Below, one piece after another: positions 30,709 through 38,537 of a stretch of DNA of 47,529 bases (the stretch's first letter is position 1; each line of letters starts with the position of its first letter). The stretch lies in contig DATKCA010000263.1 of NCBI GenBank assembly GCA_035544675.1, positions 1 through 47,529 of the forward strand. The letters are read 5' to 3'. The notes beneath the pieces are model-generated. The model saw nothing but the letters and a program-made list of their open reading frames with translations, was not told the origin of the DNA and made no database searches. This stretch comes from DATKCA01 sp035544675. Lineage in GTDB: Bacteria; Acidobacteriota; Thermoanaerobaculia; Gp7-AA8. The position numbers were made by a program, and so were the translations under genes.

Positions 30709-30790
30709 GTGGAGCGCCGCCGACTCGGCGGCCTTCCACTTGCCGCCGACCTGGTCACTCCGCTTGCCGCCGACTCGGCGGGCTCCACTA
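30709..30790. repeat. Hairpin repeats GCCGCCGACTCGGCGGC (copies 2 and 3, plus a partial)
   Basis: Two full hairpins: GTGGAGCGCCGCCGACTCGG with GCGGCCTTCCAC at 30709-30739, and GCCGCCGACTCGGCGGGC with flanking CTCC at about 30764-30788. A partial GCCGCCGACC lies between them. They fill the divergent gap between imuA and the gene at 30801. Same family as 21851-21883. Confidence 0.7.
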
Positions 30791-30800
30791 GACTGCGTGC

Positions 30801-31358
30801 GTGGGTCCTCCGACTCTTCTCGACGCGCTGATGCCGGAGTACGCGCACGTCGAGCGCCATCAAACGTTGATTGACGCATCGATGGACCACGTGTGGCGCG
30901 CCATCGAACAGGTGCGTCCGCGCGAGATCCGGCTTTTCATGCTGCTGACGTTCCTCCGTGGACTCGGCCGCACGCGCCGCAACGACGCCGATCTCCCTCT
31001 GCTGGACGTCGCGCGCGCCGGCGGCTTCGCCGAGATCGGCCGCACCGATCACGAGCTGGTCCTGGGCACCATCGGACAGTTCTGGCGGCTGCGGCCCCGG
31101 GGGTGCCAGCGGACCATCACCAGTCCGGAGAGCTTCATGGCGTTCGCCGAGCCCGGCTTCGCCAAAGCGGCCATCAACTTCCTGGCGACGCCGCGGGAAG
31201 GGGGGATCCTGCTGGTCACCGAGACGCGGATCGCCGCATTCGGGGACGCTCGCCGCCGCTTCGCGATGTACTGGCGTCTGATCCTTCCCGGCAGCGCCCT
31301 CATCCGCAGACAGTGGCTGGCTGCGATCCGCCGCCGCGCCGGAGGGCGCCTGTTATAA
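30801..31358 (+). CDS. SRPBCC-like hypothetical protein
   Basis: 185 aa from GTG 30801; TAGACT lies 6 nt upstream and there is no Shine-Dalgarno. VERHQTLIDASMDHVWRAIEQV at the N-terminus is the usual opening of a START/SRPBCC ligand-binding fold, followed by strands such as ELVLGTIGQFW, FAKAAINFLATP and ILLVTETRIAAF, and a final helix. No catalytic motif. It could bind a hydrophobic ligand in the cytoplasm. Function unknown. Confidence 0.7.
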   Translation: MGPPTLLDALMPEYAHVERHQTLIDASMDHVWRAIEQVRPREIRLFMLLTFLRGLGRTRRNDADLPLLDVARAGGFAEIGRTDHELVLGTIGQFWRLRPRGCQRTITSPESFMAFAEPGFAKAAINFLATPREGGILLVTETRIAAFGDARRRFAMYWRLILPGSALIRRQWLAAIRRRAGGRLL

Positions 31359-31359
31359 T
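31354..31359 (+). promoter_or_regulatory. -10 box TATAAT before zapA
   Basis: Perfect TATAAT, 28 nt before ATG 31388, overlapping the end of the previous gene. No good -35 at 16-18 nt. Confidence 0.45.
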
Positions 31360-31387
31360 CCGGCCCGTTTCAGGGTGGCTTTCTCCG

Positions 31388-31690
31388 ATGGACGCCAGAC
31401 ACGATCCGACAGAGGTAGAGATCTTCGGTCAGACGTACAGCGTCCGAGGGGAAGGCGATCCGGACTATTTGATGGAGCTTGCGCGGGTTGTTGACGCCAG
31501 GATGCGAGAGGTGGCGGCCCAGGTAGCGACCGTCGACCCGTTGAAAATCGCGATTCTGGCGGCTCTCAACATCGCTGATGAGTTTTCCCGGTACCGGAAG
31601 CAGCGCGAGGACGCTGCGGGAATCTGGGTCGAGAAAACGGAGGAAATTTCGGAGCGGCTCGGTAAGGTAATCAGCCTAAGCCAACACTAA
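31388..31690 (+). CDS. zapA: Cell division protein ZapA
   Basis: 100 aa. VEIFGQTYSVRGEGDPDYLMELARVVDARM is the ZapA globular head, followed by LKIAILAALNIADEFSRYR and a C-terminal coiled coil. ZapA bundles FtsZ filaments at the Z-ring. Followed by the probable 6S RNA and rny, an arrangement that supports the identification. Confidence 0.9.
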   Translation: MDARHDPTEVEIFGQTYSVRGEGDPDYLMELARVVDARMREVAAQVATVDPLKIAILAALNIADEFSRYRKQREDAAGIWVEKTEEISERLGKVISLSQH

Positions 31691-31701
31691 ATGGATCGAT
31701 T

Positions 31702-31902
31702 TCGGAGATCCCTGCAGAGTACGTGATGAATGATCTAACGCTTGAACCGATGCTTCTTACTTCGGGTGCTCGCGTCTCGAGTCCGGCGCAGGCCTTCGCC
31801 CTCACGGGTATTGGAAGGTAGCCAAAGGGCACGAGTAGGGCGCCCACCTGCTTAGCGGGTTCAAGTAAGAATCCCTCACACGGCTCAGGCGGGGTTCTCC
31901 GA
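31702..31902 (+). ncRNA. ssrS: Probable 6S RNA
   Basis: The 253-nt gap between zapA and rny has no ORF but strong long-range pairing: TCGGAGA (31702-31708) with TCTCCGA (31896-31902), CCC with GGG just inside, GTGA with TCAC, and CTTGAACC (31741-31748) with GGTTCAAG (31858-31865). Together these form one long, bulged hairpin of about 200 nt with an open centre, the shape of 6S RNA, which sequesters sigma-70 RNA polymerase. In many bacteria 6S RNA follows zapA. Ends are estimates from the outer stem. Confidence 0.6.
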
Positions 31903-31943
31903 GTTGTCCTCCTCGCGCAAGCCTCCCCACGCGGAGGTGCGGT

Positions 31944-33512
31944 TTGACAAGCAACATCCTCATTTCGATCGGGATCGGCCTCGCAGGGGCCGTGATTCTG
32001 GCCCTTCTCTGGGCAATGGTTTCCCGCAAACGGGCCGAGGCGCAGGTGGCCGAGGCGCGACGGACCGCGGAGCGGATCGTCGACGACGCCCGGAAGTCCG
32101 GCGAGGCCCGTGTCAAGGAAGCGAATCTCGAAGCCAAAGAGAAGCTTCTGCAGATGCGGTCGGAGTTCGACAAGCAGGCCCAGCAGCGGCGCGACGAGAT
32201 GAAAGTCTCCGAGCAACGCCTTCAGCAGAAAGAAGAGAACGTCGACAAAAAGACGCAGCAGCTCGACAGCCGCATGGCCGAGGTCGAGAAGCGCGATGGG
32301 AAGGTGGCCGAGCGGGAGAAAACGGTCGAGACGCGCGAGGTGGAGCTCGAACAGCTCGCCCTGGAGCAGCGGCACAAGATCGAGCAGGTGGCCGGGCTCA
32401 CCGCCGACCAGGCCAAGCAGGAGCTGATCCGCGGCATCGAGAACGAGGCGAAGCTCGAGGCCGCGCACATCATCAAGCGCATCGAGACCGAGGCGAGCGA
32501 GCACGGCACCGTCAAAGCACGCAAGATCCTCGGGATGGCCATCCAGCGGATGGCCTCCGACTACGTCGCCGAGAACACCGTCTCGGTGGTCGACCTCCCC
32601 TCAGAGGACATGAAAGGCCGGATCATCGGTCGGGAGGGTCGCAACATCCGCGCTCTCGAGCTGGCCACCGGCGTCGACCTGATCGTCGACGACACGCCGG
32701 AGGCGGTCATCCTCTCGGGATTCGACCCGATCCGCCGCGAGATCGCCCGTATCTCCCTGGAGCGGCTCATGCAGGACGGCCGCATCCACCCGGCCCGCAT
32801 CGAGGAGCTCGTGGAGAAGGTCCGCCAGGAGCTCGACCAGAAGCTGTTCGAGGAAGGGGAGGCCGCGGCGTTCTCCCTCGGCATCACCGACATCCACCCC
32901 GAAGTCCTCAAGCTCCTTGGCCGCCTGCGTTACCGCACGTCCTACGGCCAGAACGTGCTGGTGCACTCGCTCGAGGTCGCGCAGCTGGCCGCCCTCATGG
33001 CCGTCGAGCTGGGAGTCAACGACACGATCGCCAAGCGCGGCGGCCTGCTCCACGACATCGGCAAAGCCATCGACCGCGAGATGGAGGGCACCCACCTCGA
33101 GCTCGGCCGCCAGGTCCTCGACAAGTACGGCGAGAAGCGGGAAATCATTCACGCCATGGAGTGCCACCACGGCGACTACGATCCGACCACCGTGGAAGCC
33201 GTCCTCGTCAATGCCGCCGACGCCCTTTCCGCAGCCAGGCCGGGCGCGCGGCGCGAGATTCTCGAGAACTACGTTCACAGGCTGGAGCGGCTCGAGTCGA
33301 TCGCCAACAGCATGGAGGGCGTGTCCAAGAGCTTCGCCATCCAGGCTGGGCGTGAGCTTCGCATCATCGTGAACGCGGAGAAGATCAACGACGAACAGTC
33401 GATCTGGCTCTCCAAGGACGTGGCCAGGAAGATCGAGTCCGAGCTGCAATACCCGGGTCAGATCAAAGTCACTGTCATCCGCGAGATGCGGACCGTCGAG
33501 TACGCGAAATAG
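31944..33512 (+). CDS. rny: Ribonuclease Y
   Basis: 522 aa from TTG 31944 with GGAGGTG 4-5 nt upstream. N-terminal membrane helix (ILISIGIGLAGAVILALLW), a long coiled coil (about 30-200), KH domain (RIIGREGRNIRALE), HD domain with HDIGKAIDREMEGTH (about residue 370) and the C-terminal domain ending VIREMRTVEYAK. Endoribonuclease starting mRNA decay at the inner membrane. Followed 12 nt later by the ymdB-like gene, the usual pairing. Confidence 0.95.
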   Translation: MTSNILISIGIGLAGAVILALLWAMVSRKRAEAQVAEARRTAERIVDDARKSGEARVKEANLEAKEKLLQMRSEFDKQAQQRRDEMKVSEQRLQQKEENVDKKTQQLDSRMAEVEKRDGKVAEREKTVETREVELEQLALEQRHKIEQVAGLTADQAKQELIRGIENEAKLEAAHIIKRIETEASEHGTVKARKILGMAIQRMASDYVAENTVSVVDLPSEDMKGRIIGREGRNIRALELATGVDLIVDDTPEAVILSGFDPIRREIARISLERLMQDGRIHPARIEELVEKVRQELDQKLFEEGEAAAFSLGITDIHPEVLKLLGRLRYRTSYGQNVLVHSLEVAQLAALMAVELGVNDTIAKRGGLLHDIGKAIDREMEGTHLELGRQVLDKYGEKREIIHAMECHHGDYDPTTVEAVLVNAADALSAARPGARREILENYVHRLERLESIANSMEGVSKSFAIQAGRELRIIVNAEKINDEQSIWLSKDVARKIESELQYPGQIKVTVIREMRTVEYAK

Positions 33513-33524
33513 CAGGTTTTCGTA

Positions 33525-34313
33525 TTGATCAAAGTCATGTACATCGGCGACGTCGTGGGCCAGCCGGGCCGTAGGGCGCTTCATCAGAAGCTCGAGCACG
33601 TGGTGGACCGCGAGAAGATCGACTTCACCATCGTGAACGTCGAGAACGCGGCCGGCGGCTTCGGCGTCACCGAAGCGATCATGGAGGAGCTTTCCGAGCT
33701 CCCCATCCAGGCCTATACCTCCGGAAACCACATCTGGGACAAGAAGGACTTCGTCGAGAACTACGACCACTACGAGCACGTGGTCCGGCCGGCGAACTAC
33801 CCGGCCGGCAATCCCGGCAAGGGCAAAGTGATCCGGCAGACCGCGGCAGGCGTGAAGGTGGCTGTGCTGCAGCTGATGGGCAACGTTTTCATGCCGCCGA
33901 TCGACAACCCGTTCTACTGTGCCGACCGCGAGCTCAAGGAGATCGGCGACGGCATCAAGGTCATCATCGTCGACATCCACGGCGAGGCCACCTCGGAGAA
34001 GCAGGCCATGGGACGCTACCTGGACGGCCGCGTCTCCGCGGTTCTCGGCACGCATACGCACGTTCCGACCGCGGACGAGCGCATTCTCCCGAACGGCACG
34101 GCATACCAGACCGACGTCGGGATGACCGGCGCGTATGACTCGGTGATCGGGTTCCGCCCGGAAGAGGCGCTGCACCGCTTCCTCTACAACACGCCCAAGA
34201 AGCTCGAAGTCGCCAAACGCGACATCCGGCTGTCGGGCTGCGTGGTGGAGATCGACGAGACCACCGGCCGCGCCTCCCGCATCGCTCGCATTCACGAACA
34301 TCTCGGCGAGTGA
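33525..34313 (+). CDS. YmdB-like metallophosphoesterase
   Basis: 262 aa from TTG 33525. Family landmarks: MYIGDVVGQPGRRAL (metal Asp), VNVENAAGGFGVTEAI, YTSGNHIWDKKD, VDIHGEATSEKQAMG, GTHTHVPTADERILPNGTAYQTDVGMTG. Enzymes of this family hydrolyse 2',3'-cyclic nucleotides and are linked to RNase Y. All metal-binding residues appear intact. Co-transcribed with rny. Confidence 0.92.
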   Translation: MIKVMYIGDVVGQPGRRALHQKLEHVVDREKIDFTIVNVENAAGGFGVTEAIMEELSELPIQAYTSGNHIWDKKDFVENYDHYEHVVRPANYPAGNPGKGKVIRQTAAGVKVAVLQLMGNVFMPPIDNPFYCADRELKEIGDGIKVIIVDIHGEATSEKQAMGRYLDGRVSAVLGTHTHVPTADERILPNGTAYQTDVGMTGAYDSVIGFRPEEALHRFLYNTPKKLEVAKRDIRLSGCVVEIDETTGRASRIARIHEHLGE

Positions 34314-34921
34314 TGCAGGCCCTGTCGATCATCGCTCTCGGCGACGTTCATGCCGAGGAGCTGATGCCGCTCGGTGAGAAGTTCAACCGGCTGGAGCAAC
34401 TCGTCCTCGACATCAACCCGCGCCATCCCCTGTCGGAGCATCGGGCGGAGTTCAACCGCGCCGTCGACGCAGCGTCAGCGGACTGGATCCTCGTCGTCCG
34501 GGAGCGCGAATCGGTGACGGCGGCTCTGGCCCACGAGATCGGCGCGGTCACCGACACGGCCCGGGCCTGGGGTTTTCGCATCCGCGTGCAGCCGTTCTAC
34601 GGGGGCGCTCCACTTCTCCTGGGGACAGGGGAAGGGGAGGTTCGCCTCCTCCACAAGCGGCACTACATGCGGTTCGCGGAAAAGGGGGAGTGGCCGGAGC
34701 CGGTCATCCAGGGCACGATCGTCCGGCTCGGCAACGCGTTTCACGCGGAGACGTTTCCGACGGTCGCCGAGCATCTGGCGTATCTGCAGAGGACGGCGGT
34801 GCCGCACTCGAGCCTCCGCCGGATCCTTCTCTTTGCCCGCAACGCCCTCGGCACCAAGACGCTGGATCGCAATACGCTGCGCTACATCTGGACCGAAGCG
34901 GGCTACGACAAGAGCTCGTGA
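34313..34921 (+). CDS. Hypothetical protein, weakly glycosyltransferase-2-like
   Basis: 202 aa from ATG 34313, overlapping the ymdB-like stop (TGATG). HRAEFNRAVDAASADWILVV recalls the nucleotide-sugar-binding strand of GT-A family 2 enzymes, but the DxD is replaced by RERE, and the later VRLLHKRHYMRF resembles the acceptor part of short GT2 proteins. Probably an inactive or very divergent relative. It is the last gene of the rny operon, and ends at the CTAGTGG palindrome. Confidence 0.6.
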   Translation: MQALSIIALGDVHAEELMPLGEKFNRLEQLVLDINPRHPLSEHRAEFNRAVDAASADWILVVRERESVTAALAHEIGAVTDTARAWGFRIRVQPFYGGAPLLLGTGEGEVRLLHKRHYMRFAEKGEWPEPVIQGTIVRLGNAFHAETFPTVAEHLAYLQRTAVPHSSLRRILLFARNALGTKTLDRNTLRYIWTEAGYDKSS

Positions 34922-34927
34922 AACGGT

Positions 34928-34977
34928 CCTAGTGGCCTGTAACGCCACTACCGATTTCTCCGTTACAGGCCACTAGG
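34928..34977. repeat. Palindrome CCTAGTGGCCTGTAACG / CGTTACAGGCCACTAGG (copy 2)
   Basis: Perfect 17-bp inverted repeat around a 16-nt loop, lying between two convergent genes, where it could terminate both. Its right half, extended to 34980, matches 184-203 exactly over 20 nt. Confidence 0.8.
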
Positions 34978-35338
34978 CCTGGGCGACGGCCTGTTTCGCC
35001 ACGTGAATGCGCCCGCTGCCGTTGGTTCGGAACTGGCGAGGCGACATCCCGTAGCGATGCCGGAACTGCTGCCGGAAGTAGTTTTCCGAGTCGAAGCCGC
35101 ACCGGCGGGCGATTTGCGAGACTCGGAGGTTGCCGGACTTCAGCAGGCGCGCTGCCTTTTCCAGCCGTTTCTCCTTGAGGAAGTGGCTGAGGAGGCGACC
35201 GGTGACGCGGTGGAAACGGCCGGAGATGTATTGGCGGGTGTAGCCGAGCTCTCTCGTGACCGCCTCGACCGAGACTTCCTCGTCGGAACGCAGGCGGCGG
35301 CGAACCGTTTTGATCAGAGCCCGTAGGAGACCGTCCAT
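34973..35338 (-). CDS. AraC-type DNA-binding domain protein (domain alone)
   Basis: 121 aa. Two helix-turn-helix units: VSVEAVTRELGYTRQYISGRF and LRVSQIARRCGFDSENYFRQQFRHRYGMSPRQFR, the second being the AraC/XylS signature. There is no N-terminal sensor domain; about 15 residues precede the first HTH. Such short AraC proteins are activators controlled by their own level or by partners. Regulon unknown. The 294 nt upstream (35339-35632) separate it from the divergent lytic transglycosylase gene. Confidence 0.85.
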   Translation of the reverse strand: MDGLLRALIKTVRRRLRSDEEVSVEAVTRELGYTRQYISGRFHRVTGRLLSHFLKEKRLEKAARLLKSGNLRVSQIARRCGFDSENYFRQQFRHRYGMSPRQFRTNGSGRIHVAKQAVAQA

Positions 35339-35632
35339 GATGCACCTCGTCGGGGAGTGTTATTGAATGAGCAAACTACCCGCAGTACCCATCCCGGGCC
35401 GCGGGAAATCAACCAGAGATCTTGTACGGATGGGGCAATCATAGCCCAAACCGCGCGACAGGACTCACCGGGAATGACGTAAATTTTGAAGGATGTCACG
35501 TTGCTCCGGGAGTGGGACGCTGCCGGCCTCGAAGGGGTGGGCAAGTCCCTCCCCAGCACACACGTCGCTCCAGGGGGCAGTCTCTCTGGATCGGGCTCGA
35601 AGCTCATCCATGAAGTGTTACCATCCTGGGCA
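35339..35632. other. 294-nt intergenic leader region
   Basis: No ORF with coding character. Around 35490-35570 there are several GC-rich complementary runs (GGGAGTGGGACG, GGGGTGGGCAAG, CTCCCC), so a structured leader is possible, but no known riboswitch core could be matched. TACCAT (35619-35624) lies 8 nt before the ATG of the next gene and would make that gene leaderless, which argues against a riboswitch for it. Confidence 0.4.
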
Positions 35633-36307
35633 ATGCGTGTCACGGCTCTGCTTCTCGGCGCGCTCCTCTCCCTCTCCGCCTCCGCGGTGAGCGCGGAAGT
35701 CCGGCTGACCGTGAGGGGCGGCAAGACCGTCATCACGAATTTCGGAAGCGGAACGGCGCGCGGGACGAACTGGAAGTGGCTGGCGCAGCAGCACGACCGC
35801 AAGTCCAGGTTCGACGAGACGATTGAGAAGTACGCCCGCCAGTACCGCGTGGACGCCACCCTGATCCGCGCCGTCATCCAGGTCGAGTCCGACTTCAACC
35901 CGAACACCGTATCCCGTAAGGGCGCGCGCGGGCTCATGCAGCTCATGCCGGGGACGGCCAAGCGCTACGGCGTCAAGAACGTGCACGATCCGGATGACAA
36001 CATCCGCGGTGGCGTGCGTTATCTCCGCGACCTGCTGGAGATGTTCTCGAACGATCTCCCGCGAGTCCTGGCCGCGTACAACGCCGGGGAGAACGCGGTC
36101 ATCCGGTACGGGGGGATTCCTCCGTATCAGGAGACCAGCACGTACGTGAAGCGTGCTCTGACGGTGTTTTACGGGCGGCCGTACGGGCAGGCGGTGATCT
36201 TCGCCGGGGACCCGAAAAAGGCGTCGCTGCGGGGCGGGTTCACCTCCGGGGTCAGCGAGCCTCTGGCGGCCATGCTGCCCGGGATGCGGATCCTCGGCAC
36301 TCACTAG
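35633..36307 (+). CDS. Lytic transglycosylase (SLT domain), secreted
   Basis: 224 aa from ATG 35633 with a signal peptide (VTALLLGALLSLSASAVSA). After a short beta region (VRLTVRGGKTVITNFG) comes an SLT goose-lysozyme-like domain: IRAVIQVESDFNPNTVS with the catalytic Glu, GARGLMQLMPGTAKRYGV, NIRGGVRYLRDLLEMF and VLAAYNAGENAV. Cleaves peptidoglycan glycan strands to anhydro-muropeptides in the periplasm. Single gene. Confidence 0.92.
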   Translation: MRVTALLLGALLSLSASAVSAEVRLTVRGGKTVITNFGSGTARGTNWKWLAQQHDRKSRFDETIEKYARQYRVDATLIRAVIQVESDFNPNTVSRKGARGLMQLMPGTAKRYGVKNVHDPDDNIRGGVRYLRDLLEMFSNDLPRVLAAYNAGENAVIRYGGIPPYQETSTYVKRALTVFYGRPYGQAVIFAGDPKKASLRGGFTSGVSEPLAAMLPGMRILGTH

Positions 36308-36332
36308 GGAACGGGTCCTCACCGGCGTAACG

Positions 36333-36338
36333 TACAAT
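36333..36338 (+). promoter_or_regulatory. -10-like box TACAAT, 7 nt before the start codon
   Basis: TACAAT, 7 nt, ATG at 36346, no Shine-Dalgarno: the clearest leaderless-type start in the window. Confidence 0.55.
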
Positions 36339-36345
36339 TTCTCGA

Positions 36346-37746
36346 ATGCCTGATCGGGATAGTGCGGTCGCTCCCCCGGCGCCGTTTGATCAGGGCATCT
36401 TTCTCCTTCACTACAACCGTGGCCGGGAGGCCTTCCAGGAAGCGCGTTACGCCGAGGCGCGGCGGGAGTTGGAGAATGCGCAGAAGCTGAGACCGGACGA
36501 GTCCGACGTCATGAACCTGCTCGGGCTCGTCTACTTCAAGACCAACGCGTTCCCCGAGGCGGAAGTGATCTACCGGCGCCTGGTCAAAGACAATCCGAAG
36601 GTCTTCATCCTGCACTCGAATCTGGGGTTGATCCTGTTCAAGCAGGGAAACCTCGAGGAGGCGGAGACGTACCTGCTCCGCTCCGTCGAGCTGCGTCCGA
36701 ACTACGCGAAGTCGCACCTCTACCTCGGTCTTCTGTACCGGCAGCGGAAGAAGCCGGAGCTCGCACTGGAGCATCTGCGGTTCGCCGGGGCGGACAAGCT
36801 GGTCCGCGAGGTCGAGGCCGAGATCCGCCCGGCCCCGCCCCCGGCCCCCGAGCCACCCCCGCCGCCCCCCGTGCCGCCCCGCGCGCCGGCGAACACGCAG
36901 CCAGCGCAGCCCGCGTTGAAGGTCTCTCAGTCGCGTGTCATCACGCAGAGGAATGCCGCGGTGACGCAGCCGGGCATTACCCAGGCGCAGCGGCGCGGCG
37001 TCGAGGAGACGCTGGACGTTCCGCTGGACCAGCAGCCGACGCTGATCTCGACGCGGATTCAGACCCCGGTCGAAGTCGCCGCGCACACGGCCGCGCGCAA
37101 GCTGCAGGAGGCGGTCGACGACACCGAGCAGATCGAGGAGAAGCGCATCACGCTGGAGCGCCGCATCGAGGGCGCCTCCAAGACGTTCACGCTGCACGAG
37201 AACGGATTCCTGGAGATCAACTTCGCCCGCAGTGTTTACGTGAAGCGCGGGACCGTGTCGAGCTACTCGGGCAACCTCAAGTTCGTCGCCGAGTCAGGGC
37301 TCCTGGGCACGACCGCCCAGACGATGATCAAGGCGGTGGGGCAGGGGAAGATCTTCGTCTACGAGAAGGGGCGCAAGACGTTCCTTCTCGACCTGAACGA
37401 GGAGTTCATCTACGTCGAGGGCGCGAACCTGCTGGCGCTGGAAGAGACGCTGACGTATCGCGTCGAGTCGATCTACGACTCCTCCTACCAGAAGAAGATC
37501 GACACCGTGAAGATCTTCGGGAGAGGCTCGCTGGCCATCTCCACCTCGATCGAGCCGCTCACTCTGCGTGTGACGCGGGAGTATCCCCTGTCGATCTCAT
37601 CGGGCTCGCTCGTGGCCTGGACGGGGAGCCTGATCCCGACGGTCATGGACGACAGCGCCCTGGAGAACGTGATGATCTCCAGCGGCGATCTGACCGGCTT
37701 CAAGATCCGCTTCGAGGGCGACGGGGTCGTCGTGTCGGAGTCCTAG
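36346..37746 (+). CDS. TPR-repeat protein with C-terminal AIM24 domain
   Basis: 466 aa, no signal peptide. Four TPR motifs (about 18-150: AFQEARYAEARRELENAQKL, LGLVYFKTNAFPEAEVIYRR, NLGLILFKQGNLEEAETYLL, LGLLYRQRKKPELALEHL). Then a Pro-rich stretch (about 163-185), a linker, and from about 280 an AIM24-like beta domain (FLEINFARSVYVKRGTVSSYSGNLKF, GKIFVYEKGRKTF, YPLSISSGSLVAWTG). AIM24-family proteins are thought to be trimeric beta-helical folds. A cytoplasmic scaffold is the simplest reading. The combination is not something I know as a named protein. Confidence 0.8.
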   Translation: MPDRDSAVAPPAPFDQGIFLLHYNRGREAFQEARYAEARRELENAQKLRPDESDVMNLLGLVYFKTNAFPEAEVIYRRLVKDNPKVFILHSNLGLILFKQGNLEEAETYLLRSVELRPNYAKSHLYLGLLYRQRKKPELALEHLRFAGADKLVREVEAEIRPAPPPAPEPPPPPPVPPRAPANTQPAQPALKVSQSRVITQRNAAVTQPGITQAQRRGVEETLDVPLDQQPTLISTRIQTPVEVAAHTAARKLQEAVDDTEQIEEKRITLERRIEGASKTFTLHENGFLEINFARSVYVKRGTVSSYSGNLKFVAESGLLGTTAQTMIKAVGQGKIFVYEKGRKTFLLDLNEEFIYVEGANLLALEETLTYRVESIYDSSYQKKIDTVKIFGRGSLAISTSIEPLTLRVTREYPLSISSGSLVAWTGSLIPTVMDDSALENVMISSGDLTGFKIRFEGDGVVVSES

Positions 37747-37754
37747 GCCCCCAT

Positions 37755-38537
37755 CTACATTCCTGTCATTTGGAAGGCGATCGGGATGATCACGAAGAGC
37801 TGGATCGCGTCGAACACGCCGTGCGCAACGATCCCCGGCAGCACGTTCTTGGTCCGGTAGAACGTGAAGCCGATCACGAGCGAGATCACGGTCACGCCGA
37901 TCAGCAGCAGCGGCTGCCCGAGCGTGAAGTGCGCCAGCGCGAAGAGAAGCGTCGACACGATCAGGCCCACGCGCTTCTGCAGAAAGGAGCGGAAGAAGAA
38001 CTCCTCCACGGTCATGGCCGAGAGGATGATCAGCACTTTCTTCCACCACTCCATCGCCGCCATGAATCCGATCATCGGCGACGGCTGCGGGTCTTCCGTC
38101 ATGATCCCGGTGGCGCGCAGCGCGAGAGCGATCAGCAGCGCCGTGCCCAGTGTGAAGATCCACCCGCCCACACCCACCGCCAGCCCGATCATCACGCCCT
38201 CGGTGTTGCGGCCGCGCTGAAAGTTCAGGAAGTCGGCAAGGTGCGGCCAGCCGGACATGAGCCACCATCCCAGAAGGAAGATGATCAGAATCGCGTGCAG
38301 GCCGAAGAGCGAGTAGAACGGCGCCTTCTGCAGGTCGCCGGCCCGCGCCGGATTCAGCGCGGCGCCGGTCACGATTGCCGCGAGCATCAAGACGAAGAGC
38401 AGCAGCCAGGCGTAGGCCAGCCATTTCACGATGGGATTCGGGAACCGGTCCGTGCTGAGGAGGTGGATCTTCTCGTTGAGGATCACCAGGGCCAGCCAGA
38501 AGACGGCCACGAATCCCAGTGTGATGGCGTAGATCAT
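37755..38537 (-). CDS. CPBP family intramembrane metalloprotease
   Basis: 260 aa from ATG 38537; eight or so membrane helices. Abi/CPBP motif 1 VEEFFFRSFLQ (EExxxR) and motif 2 LFALAHF, then VAHGVFDAIQL. This family includes the CAAX prenyl protease Rce1 and bacterial proteins of varied, often unknown, role. Overlaps the molybdopterin oxidoreductase stop by 4 nt, so it is translated from the same message. Confidence 0.88.
   Translation of the reverse strand: MIYAITLGFVAVFWLALVILNEKIHLLSTDRFPNPIVKWLAYAWLLLFVLMLAAIVTGAALNPARAGDLQKAPFYSLFGLHAILIIFLLGWWLMSGWPHLADFLNFQRGRNTEGVMIGLAVGVGGWIFTLGTALLIALALRATGIMTEDPQPSPMIGFMAAMEWWKKVLIILSAMTVEEFFFRSFLQKRVGLIVSTLLFALAHFTLGQPLLLIGVTVISLVIGFTFYRTKNVLPGIVAHGVFDAIQLFVIIPIAFQMTGM

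Noticed and set aside
29843..30739. imuA start at 30739
   Set aside because: It would begin within the GCCGCCGACTCGGCGGC hairpin repeat; 30658 begins where family-like sequence starts.
28284..31052. A single 922-aa protein extending imuB upstream
   Set aside because: The extra N-terminal part is antisense or out of frame to imuA and the gene at 30801; the ImuB start at 29846 with ATGA overlap is clear.
35486..35575. c-di-GMP-I (GEMM) riboswitch, suggested by GTGGGACGC
   Set aside because: The conserved GCAAACC segment and the second-stem receptor are absent.
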